The notes under the pieces are model-generated. The model was given only the letters and a program-made list of their open reading frames with translations, made no database searches and had not been told where the DNA came from. The translations under genes were made by a program, and so were the position numbers. A DNA stretch of 52,460 nt. Origin: Flavobacterium sp. Lineage in GTDB: Bacteria; Bacteroidota; Bacteroidia; Flavobacteriales; Flavobacteriaceae. The DNA is taken from assembly GCA_023259675.1 (NCBI GenBank), contig JALRGT010000017.1, positions 1 to 52,460 on the forward strand, in the 5' to 3' direction. This document shows positions 47,014-52,460 of this stretch, piece by piece (positions within the stretch are counted from its first letter, which is position 1; each line of letters starts with the position of its first letter).

Positions 47014-47553
47014 ATGACTCAAAAAGTATTGCTCAATTCCAAGGAAGTCAATATCATTCTACATCGTTTGGCTTGTCAGCTAATTGAAAAACATCTCGAT
47101 TTTAAAGATACTATTTTAGTTGGGATTCAACCTAGAGGGACTTTTCTGGCAGAGCGACTTAAAGATTTGTTGGAAAAGGAATATAAAACTCCAGAAATAA
47201 AACTCGGATATCTAGATATTACGTTTTTTAGAGATGATTTTCGTAGAACCGATAAACCTTTAGAAGCGAATAAAACCAAGATTAATTTTATTGTTGAAAA
47301 TAAAAAAGTCATTTTTATTGATGATGTTTTGTTTACCGGTAGAAGTATTCGGTCTGCGTTGACAGCAATACAATCTTTTGGCAGACCTTCAGAGATTGAA
47401 TTGTTAGTTCTAATTGATAGACGTTTCAGTCGTAATTTACCTATCCAGCCCGATTATCGAGGAAGGCAAGTTGATGCCATAAACAATGAAAAAGTAAAAG
47501 TAAGTTGGGTAGAGAATGATGGGGAAGATGTAGTTTATTTAATTACAAATTAA
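47014..47553 (+). CDS. pyrR: Pyrimidine operon regulator / uracil phosphoribosyltransferase
   Basis: 179 residues from the ATG at 47014 (MTQKVLLNSK); the in-frame TTG at 46987 falls inside a promoter box. PRPP-binding loop VIFIDDVLFTGRSIR (99-113) and IQPRGTFLAERL are typical of PyrR, and DITFFRDDFRR is the family segment that precedes the PRPP loop. In Gram-positive bacteria PyrR binds pyr mRNA at attenuators and also converts uracil to UMP. I see no attenuator hairpin before pyrB here, so in this genus regulation may differ. It is followed by pyrB after 46 bases and they are probably co-transcribed. Confidence 0.92.
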   Translation: MTQKVLLNSKEVNIILHRLACQLIEKHLDFKDTILVGIQPRGTFLAERLKDLLEKEYKTPEIKLGYLDITFFRDDFRRTDKPLEANKTKINFIVENKKVIFIDDVLFTGRSIRSALTAIQSFGRPSEIELLVLIDRRFSRNLPIQPDYRGRQVDAINNEKVKVSWVENDGEDVVYLITN

Positions 47554-47599
47554 ATCAAAGCAATAATAGTTCTCCATAAATAATAATAATCGTAAAAGA

Positions 47600-48526
47600 A
47601 TGAAAGAGTTAAGCGTAAATCATTTATTAGGTATCAAATACATCAATGAGAATGATATAAACCTTATTTTTGAAACAGCCGACCATTTTAAAGAAGTTAT
47701 CAATCGACCAATAAAAAAAGTACCTTCTTTACGAGATATTACTATTGCCAATATTTTCTTCGAAAACAGTACCCGTACCAAATTATCTTTTGAATTGGCC
47801 CAAAAAAGATTATCTGCAGATGTCATTAGTTTTTCGGCAGCCCAATCTTCTGTTAAAAAAGGGGAAACATTAATCGATACGGTAAACAATATTCTTTCCA
47901 TGAAAGTAGATATGGTGGTTATGCGTCATTCAACTCCGGGAGCAGCTTATTTTTTGTCAAAAAATGTGAAAGCCAGTATCATTAATGCAGGTGATGGAGC
48001 ACATGAACATCCTACACAGGCATTATTGGATAGTTATTCCATTAGAGAAAAACTAGGAGACGTTGCTGGTAAAAAAGTGGTTATAGTTGGAGACATATTA
48101 CATTCTAGAGTCGCTTTATCAAATATATATGCTTTGCAAATGCAGGGAGCCGAAGTTAAAGTTTGTGGTCCCAAAACATTAATTCCAAAACATATTGAAT
48201 CTCTTGGTGTAAAAGTGGAAACCAATTTAAGAAAAGCGTTAGAATGGTGTGATGTAGCCAATATGTTACGTGTTCAAAACGAAAGGATGGATGTGAATTA
48301 TTTCCCTTCCACAAGAGAATATACCCAACAATACGGATTAGATAAAACACTATTGGACTCATTGGGCAAAGAAATTGTAATCATGCACCCTGGACCCATT
48401 AATAGGGGAGTGGAGATAACCAGTGAAGTAGCCGATTCACATCAATCTGTAATTTTGAATCAAGTAGAAAATGGTGTTGCCATCAGAATGGCAGTTATTT
48501 ATCTTTTGGCTTCAAAAATTCAATAA
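47600..48526 (+). CDS. pyrB: Aspartate carbamoyltransferase catalytic subunit
   Basis: A 308-residue enzyme of de novo pyrimidine synthesis that joins carbamoyl phosphate and aspartate. Active-site marks: ENSTRTKLSFE with STRT at 57-60, the loop SSVKKGET near 83-90, RHSTPG, and HEHPTQALLD with His137. The C-terminal HPGPINRGVE is also conserved. Length is normal. The next gene starts after 52 bases. No regulatory subunit gene (pyrI) is present. Confidence 0.95.
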   Translation: MKELSVNHLLGIKYINENDINLIFETADHFKEVINRPIKKVPSLRDITIANIFFENSTRTKLSFELAQKRLSADVISFSAAQSSVKKGETLIDTVNNILSMKVDMVVMRHSTPGAAYFLSKNVKASIINAGDGAHEHPTQALLDSYSIREKLGDVAGKKVVIVGDILHSRVALSNIYALQMQGAEVKVCGPKTLIPKHIESLGVKVETNLRKALEWCDVANMLRVQNERMDVNYFPSTREYTQQYGLDKTLLDSLGKEIVIMHPGPINRGVEITSEVADSHQSVILNQVENGVAIRMAVIYLLASKIQ

Positions 48527-48578
48527 TTAAAAAAATGGTGGTAACTTAGCTATATAGTAACCTCGAAAAGCTAAAAAA

Positions 48579-48911
48579 ATGAAAGTTGATCAAAAAGACC
48601 ATACAATTACTATAAAAGATACTCAAGGTGATCTTACTTCTTTTTTGATGAAAGTGACGCATCAATATAAAACTTATGAGAATCATAACTTAATTATCGA
48701 TCTTTTACAATATAACGATTTACCTGTGGATGATATAAAATCGTTTTTGCCTTTATCCAAACAACATAGAAAATCAAAAAAATCATTTATAATTGTTACC
48801 TCTGATTTTGACTATAATGCAGTTCCAGAAAAATTAGCGGTGGTGCCTTCATTATTAGAGGCTCATGATATTATTGAAATGGAAGAAATTGAAAGAGATT
48901 TAGGGTTTTAA
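48579..48911 (+). CDS. Conserved small flavobacterial protein next to RNase Z
   Basis: A 110-residue soluble protein, MKVDQKDHTITIKDTQGDLT, with HNLIIDLLQYNDLPVDDIKS, KKSFIIVTSDFDYN and a final EIEEIERDLGF-like end (EMEEIERDLGF). The alternating strand-helix pattern (a strand, helix, LIIDL strand, FIIVT strand, helix) resembles an anti-sigma-antagonist or STAS fold, but this is a guess from the pattern only. Databases often give it the name of its neighbour RNase Z, from memory; that name is wrong for this sequence because it has no metal motif. Co-directional with pyrB and rnz, which suggests a link by operon. No function is claimed. Confidence 0.65.
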   Translation: MKVDQKDHTITIKDTQGDLTSFLMKVTHQYKTYENHNLIIDLLQYNDLPVDDIKSFLPLSKQHRKSKKSFIIVTSDFDYNAVPEKLAVVPSLLEAHDIIEMEEIERDLGF

Positions 48912-49063
48912 AGTGCTAAGTTTATTCAATTTTATTAAATACAGGCTCTTTATATAATAGAATTGTTTTTTAATGCGTTTTAATAATTATATTTTTGGGC
49001 TTTGAATTATTGATTAAACATTCAGTTTTTAATTCTAAACGAACCTAAACTTAAAACTAAAAA

Positions 49064-49969
49064 TTGAAATTAACGATACTTGGCTGTTATGCCGCAACTC
49101 CCAGAACGTTTACAAATCCTACTTCACAGATTTTAGAAATTAAAAACAGACTCTTTCTTATTGATTGTGGGGAAGGAACTCAAGTTCAACTTCGCAAGAA
49201 CAAAATCAAATTTTCTAAGATTAACCATGTTTTTATATCCCATTTACATGGAGATCATTTTTTTGGATTAATTGGCTTGGTTTCCACTTTTACTTTGCTC
49301 AATAGAACAACGGATTTGAATATTTATGGTCCTAAAGGAATTAAGGAAATAATCAAATTGCAACTGAAATTAGGAAATTCTTGGCCCAATTACGGATTGT
49401 TTTTTCATGAGTTGGAATCAACTGAGAGTGAAGTGATTTTTGAAGACGAAAAGGTTTTGGTAAAGACCATACCTTTGAAACATCGAATTTATACTAATGG
49501 CTTTTTATTTCAAGAAAAATTAGATAAAAGAAAATTGAATGTCGATGCTGTTCAAAATTATGAAATAGAAGAGTGTTATTTTCAAAATATAAAAAATGGA
49601 AAAGATATTACTTTAGATGATGGGAGGATCATTGAAAATTCCAAATTGACATTTGACCCTGTATCCCCAAAGAGTTATGCTTTTTGTTCCGATACCATTT
49701 ATAACGAGAATATGATTTCGGTTATTAAAGAAGTGGATGTTCTGTATCATGAAGCCACTTTTTTACAATCAGAAGAAAATTTAGCGCATAAAACGATGCA
49801 TTCAACAGCCAAAGAAGCGGCGATAATCGCTTTAAAAGCAAATGTGAAACAGTTAATTTTGGGACATTATTCTACTCGTTATGAGAATATAGAAATGTTT
49901 AAAGAAGAAGCCGAAATGATCTTTCCAGAGGTGTTATTAACCGATGATGGAAAAAGTTTCGATTTATAA
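49064..49969 (+). CDS. rnz: Ribonuclease Z
   Basis: A 301-residue metallo-beta-lactamase enzyme that cuts the 3' trailer of tRNA precursors. The metal motif is HLHGDH (60-65), with the GDCGEG-like LIDCGEGTQVQL before it and the later FCSDTIYNE, YHEATF and LGHYSTRY blocks. The start is a TTG at 49064: an in-frame TAA lies only two codons upstream (49058-49060), and the conserved MKLTILGCYAATPR begins there, so no ATG start is possible. It lies 152 bases after the small conserved gene and 37 bases before pdxH. Confidence 0.92.
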   Translation: MKLTILGCYAATPRTFTNPTSQILEIKNRLFLIDCGEGTQVQLRKNKIKFSKINHVFISHLHGDHFFGLIGLVSTFTLLNRTTDLNIYGPKGIKEIIKLQLKLGNSWPNYGLFFHELESTESEVIFEDEKVLVKTIPLKHRIYTNGFLFQEKLDKRKLNVDAVQNYEIEECYFQNIKNGKDITLDDGRIIENSKLTFDPVSPKSYAFCSDTIYNENMISVIKEVDVLYHEATFLQSEENLAHKTMHSTAKEAAIIALKANVKQLILGHYSTRYENIEMFKEEAEMIFPEVLLTDDGKSFDL

Positions 49970-50006
49970 ATAATTTTGTGAGAGTAAATTTAAGTATAGA
50001 TATATA

Positions 50007-50651
50007 ATGAAAGATTTAAGCAACTACCGTAAATCGTATGAAAAGAGCGAGTTATTAGAATCTAATATTCCCGAAGACCCAATTAACCTTTTTAATAGAT
50101 GGTTTCATGAAGTAGAAGAGTTTGGAGGAAATGAAGAAGTTAATGCCATGACTGTATCTACAATAGGATTAGATGGATATCCTAAATCTCGTGTTGTATT
50201 ATTGAAAAAGTTTAATGAGGAAGGATTTATTTTTTATACTAATTATAATTCAGAAAAGGGTAAAGCTTTAGAGCATAATCCTAAGGTATGTATATCTTTT
50301 TTTTGGCATACCATGGAACGTCAGGTTATTATAAAAGGAATTGCAAAGAAAACGGATGATCAGCTTTCGGATAGTTATTTTGATTCCAGACCAGAGAGAA
50401 GTAAATTAAGTGCCGTTGTTTCTAATCAAAGTGAAGTAGTTCCTTCCAGAACTTTTTTGGAAGAAAATCTAAAACAACTAGAAGAAGATTATGATGGAAT
50501 TGTAATTCCGAGACCAAAACATTGGGGTGGTTTTTTAGTTGCTCCAATCGAAGTTGAGTTTTGGCAAGGAAGAGCTAATCGTTTACATGATAGAATTCGT
50601 TATACTTATCAAGATGATTATTCCTGGAAAATAGAAAGATTATCTCCATGA
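50007..50651 (+). CDS. pdxH: Pyridoxamine 5'-phosphate oxidase
   Basis: A 214-residue FMN enzyme that makes pyridoxal 5'-phosphate. Marks: NLFNRWFHEV, NAMTVSTIGLDGYPKSRVVLLK, FYTNYNSEKGKAL, FFWHTMERQVIIKG, SYFDSRPERSKLSA and the C-terminal RLHDRIRY. Length is normal. Its product is the cofactor for the racemases earlier in this window and for many others. It is 37 bases after rnz. No terminator is obvious between it and the CAP gene. Confidence 0.95.
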   Translation: MKDLSNYRKSYEKSELLESNIPEDPINLFNRWFHEVEEFGGNEEVNAMTVSTIGLDGYPKSRVVLLKKFNEEGFIFYTNYNSEKGKALEHNPKVCISFFWHTMERQVIIKGIAKKTDDQLSDSYFDSRPERSKLSAVVSNQSEVVPSRTFLEENLKQLEEDYDGIVIPRPKHWGGFLVAPIEVEFWQGRANRLHDRIRYTYQDDYSWKIERLSP

Positions 50652-50693
50652 TGTAGTAAAAATCTTTATTATATATTAAAAAAGTGCATTTCG

Positions 50694-50734
50694 TCGATTA
50701 AATTAGTATTTAATCGAATAAATTGGTAGTTTTG
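50694..50734 (+). promoter_or_regulatory. Promoter with operator-like palindrome of the first CAP gene
   Basis: TCGATTAAAT (50694-50703) and ATTTAATCGA (50708-50717) are perfect 10-base arms 4 bases apart, followed by a TAGTTTTG box at 50727-50734. There is no TTG at the usual position; the palindrome occupies it. A diverged version (ATTTAATCGAT, then CGTTTAAACG) lies at 51618-51649 before the second CAP gene. Confidence 0.55.
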
Positions 50735-50757
50735 AGTAATGATTTAAAACACATTAC

Positions 50758-50811
50758 ACAATATTAAAGGAGTTTGCCCCACAATCTACTTTAAACTTAA
50801 ACTACTAGCTT
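50758..50811 (+). repeat. 54-base leader shared by both CAP genes, copy 1
   Basis: ACAATATTAAAGGAGTTTGC and the next 34 bases up to the ATG are repeated at 51723-51776 with one difference (ctactaG against ctactaA near 50809). AAAGGAG lies about 40 bases before the ATG, too far for a ribosome site. Conservation suggests an RNA element. Confidence 0.8.
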
Positions 50812-51318
50812 ATGAAAACAAATTTACTCGGTATAGCATTACTTTTTACAGTAGTTTTTGCAATGAATTCATGTTCTTCTGATGCTACAGAAACATCATC
50901 AGATACTTTAGCTAAAAAAGAAATTGTTGAAAATTATGTATATAGTACAGATGAATTAGAAACAATGAAATTGATAAATGAATATAGAGTTAGTATTGGA
51001 TTAAATACTCTAGAAAAAATAAATCATATCTCATTTAAATCTGAAGAACATAACAATTATATGATTGTCAATAATGTTGTAAATCATAATGATTTTGTTG
51101 CACGTTCAGAAAATATTATAAATGCATTAGGTGCTAAAACTGTTGGAGAGAATATAGCTTATAATTTTAGTTCGCCAAAAGCGGCTGTACAAGCTTGGTT
51201 AAACAGTCCAACCCATAAAGAAAATATTGAAGGTGATTATACAAATTTTGGTATTGCAATTCGAGTTAATCCTACAACTGGAAAAAAATATTACACTAAT
51301 ATCTTTGCTAAAATTTAA
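50812..51318 (+). CDS. CAP-domain (SCP/PR1-like) lipoprotein, copy 1
   Basis: A 168-residue lipoprotein. Signal MKTNLLGIALLFTVVFAMNSC places the acylated cysteine at 21, then a Ser/Thr-rich linker. The CAP domain runs from about 50 (DELETMKLINEYRVSIGLN) to the end. Its cavity residues are visible: His in VNHNDF, Glu in SENI, Glu in GENIAYN and His in SPTHKENIEG. CAP proteins are secreted and often bind lipids or act on envelopes; bacterial members are mostly uncharacterised. It has a near-identical neighbour 458 bases downstream with the same leader. Ends at a good terminator. Confidence 0.9.
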   Translation: MKTNLLGIALLFTVVFAMNSCSSDATETSSDTLAKKEIVENYVYSTDELETMKLINEYRVSIGLNTLEKINHISFKSEEHNNYMIVNNVVNHNDFVARSENIINALGAKTVGENIAYNFSSPKAAVQAWLNSPTHKENIEGDYTNFGIAIRVNPTTGKKYYTNIFAKI

Positions 51319-51342
51319 AATATAGTTGGCCCATAATTGAAA

Positions 51343-51381
51343 AAAAAGGTTGTCTTTCCCCCAAAAGACAGCCTTTTTTTT
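51343..51381 (+). terminator. Terminator of the first CAP gene
   Basis: AAAAAGGTTGTCTTT and AAAGACAGCCTTTTT arms (one G-U pair), then a T run. Confidence 0.85.
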
Positions 51382-51722
51382 ATTTATTATAATGTCATAA
51401 AACTATATTACTGTTCTTTTAAACAGTATTTATTTTATCCAAATTAGGTATTTAATTCCTCCTTTATAATCGACTTCCAGTAGTTTTCTAATTTTCATCA
51501 TAAAGTTACTCTGGAAATTCATTTTTTATTTTTACTACTTTCATACCTAGAGATATTTTAATCACCCATCAAAGTTGTTTTTATTAAAATAAAGACTACA
51601 ATTTATTAAAAATTGTGTATTTAATCGATTTTATTGTGCGTTTAAACGATAAATAGGCTAAATTTAAGCCATAGAATGAAACAAATAACAATTATACAAT
51701 TATACAATCAAATAACAATTAT
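51382..51722. other. Intergenic region between the CAP genes
   Basis: A/T-rich spacer with no ORF of note. Its last 110 bases carry the diverged promoter of the second gene: ATTTAATCGAT near 51618, CGTTTAAACG near 51640, and TAAATTTA near 51659. The segment 51686-51730 contains the repeated ACAATTATACAAT (three copies). Confidence 0.5.
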
Positions 51723-51776
51723 ACAATATTAAAGGAGTTTGCCCCACAATCTACTTTAAACTTAAACTACTAACTT
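51723..51776 (+). repeat. 54-base leader shared by both CAP genes, copy 2
   Basis: Identical to 50758-50811 except one base near the ATG; see that entry. Confidence 0.8.
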
Positions 51777-52283
51777 ATGAAAACAAATTTACTCGGTTTA
51801 GTATTACTTTTTTCAGTAGTTTTTGCGATGAACTCTTGTTCCTCTGATACTTCAGAAACATCATCTGATACATTAACTAAAACTCAAGTTGTCGAAGATT
51901 ATACTTATAGTGTGGATGAATTAGAAACAATGAAATTGATAAATGAATATAGAGTTAGTATTGGATTAAATGCTTTAGAAAAAATAAATCATATCTCATT
52001 TAAATCTGAGGAACATGACAATTATATGATTGTCAATAATGTTGTAAATCATGATGATTTTGTTGCGCGTTCAGAAAATATTATAAACACGTTAGGAGCA
52101 AAAACGGTTGGTGAAAATATAGCTTATAACTTTAGTTCGCCAAAAGCAGCTGTACAAGCGTGGTTAAACAGTCCAACCCATAAAGAAAATATAGAAGGTG
52201 ATTATACAAATTTTGGTATTGCAATTCGAGTTAATCCTACAACTGGAAAAAAATATTACACTAATATCTTTGCTAGAATATAA
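51777..52283 (+). CDS. CAP-domain (SCP/PR1-like) lipoprotein, copy 2
   Basis: A 168-residue near-copy of the gene at 50812. The signal peptide and lipobox (MNSC, Cys21) are kept. Differences are concentrated in the linker (residues 24-50) and a few positions in the domain (for example NHDDF for NHNDF, and IINTLGAK for IINALGAK). The last 60 residues are almost unchanged. The upstream leader is also the same, so a recent tandem duplication is clear. The cavity His/Glu/Glu/His set is intact. Gene conversion or a recent origin would explain the strong similarity of the 3' half compared with the linker. Confidence 0.9.
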   Translation: MKTNLLGLVLLFSVVFAMNSCSSDTSETSSDTLTKTQVVEDYTYSVDELETMKLINEYRVSIGLNALEKINHISFKSEEHDNYMIVNNVVNHDDFVARSENIINTLGAKTVGENIAYNFSSPKAAVQAWLNSPTHKENIEGDYTNFGIAIRVNPTTGKKYYTNIFARI

Positions 52284-52317
52284 ATTGATTTAATTGTTAA
52301 CCTTAAAATAGTTAATT

Positions 52318-52383
52318 ATGAAAAATGCTAAAAAAATGATATTCAGAATGAATAAATATCTATGGAAGATGATTACTAGGTAG
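52318..52383 (+). CDS. Possible 21-residue peptide after the second CAP gene
   Basis: ATG at 52318 gives MKNAKKMIFRMNKYLWKMIT followed by Arg and a TAG. It is very basic and hydrophobic, like a small membrane-active peptide, but there is no other support. It may be chance. Confidence 0.2.
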   Translation: MKNAKKMIFRMNKYLWKMITR

Positions 52384-52390
52384 TTGGTAG

Positions 52391-52460
52391 TGTCTCACTA
52401 ACTGTGTAAGTTGAAAAGTTATTCTGAAAAATATTTGAGCTCCTTTAAAAAGCTCAAAAA
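52391..52460. mobile_element. Possible insertion-sequence end at the window edge
   Basis: GTGTCTCACTAACTGTGTAA resembles the terminal repeat form of IS256-type elements, which carry a TGTGTAA core, from memory. A hairpin TTTGAGCT/AGCTCAAA follows at 52434-52458. The element itself, if any, lies outside the window. Confidence 0.25.

Overview
The window looks like a piece of the chromosome of a Flavobacterium-type member of the Bacteroidota. The reasons are: low G+C (about a third) in most genes; a SusC/SusD outer-membrane uptake pair; a LytS/LytTR two-component pair; flavobacterial promoter boxes of the TAnnTTTG type upstream of several genes; weak or absent Shine-Dalgarno signals; and housekeeping genes (smpB, panB, pyrR-pyrB, rnz, pdxH, yifB/comM) of Bacteroidota type. 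I saw no rRNA, tRNA or CRISPR array.

Layout. 1-662: two truncated genes joined back to back (the end of a GMC oxidoreductase and the C-terminal thioredoxin domain of a DsbD-like protein). 937-2241: an ammonium transporter. 2455-7723: a tightly packed five-gene operon (sodium symporter, GNAT acetyltransferase, M20 amidohydrolase, stand-alone alanine racemase, ornithine-racemase-like enzyme) that looks like a D-amino-acid or N-acyl-amino-acid utilisation system. 8205-14996: a diverged tandem duplication of a Gfo/Idh dehydrogenase gene plus comM plus a trailing hairpin. The second comM has a frameshift and is split by about 2.2 kb that carries an unusual flavin monooxygenase; only the last codons of that comM survive at 14906-14941. 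15154-16372: two small reverse-strand ORFs separated by long palindromes, resembling integron gene cassettes without an integrase.

16733-31280 is mostly reverse-strand housekeeping and membrane genes: RhlE helicase, YpfJ metallopeptidase, a 1353-residue hybrid histidine kinase, a membrane protein, nitroreductase, RluA pseudouridine synthase, two glycosyltransferases, panB, a Na/phosphate cotransporter and smpB. 31324-32104 holds a VF530-family gene and a small predicted outer-membrane protein. 32302-44979 is a compact chitin/GlcNAc utilisation locus: an MFS sugar permease, LytTR regulator and LytS sensor on the reverse strand, and SusC, SusD, a NagB-PIG-L fusion and a GH20 hexosaminidase on the forward strand. 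The genes give a full route: GH20 frees GlcNAc, SusC/D brings oligomers through the outer membrane, the permease crosses the inner membrane, and the fusion enzyme plausibly deacetylates and deaminates. A GlcNAc kinase is not in the window. A 9-12-9 direct repeat before susC is a candidate LytTR operator.

45194-50651: an ABC-F ATPase, pyrR, pyrB, a 110-residue conserved protein, RNase Z and PdxH, all forward. 50812-52283: two nearly identical CAP-domain lipoproteins in tandem, each behind the same 54-base leader. The right edge may touch the end of an insertion sequence.

The best candidates for something new are the racemase operon, the cassette-like region, the broken comM duplication with its island, and the twin CAP lipoproteins with a shared operator-like palindrome.
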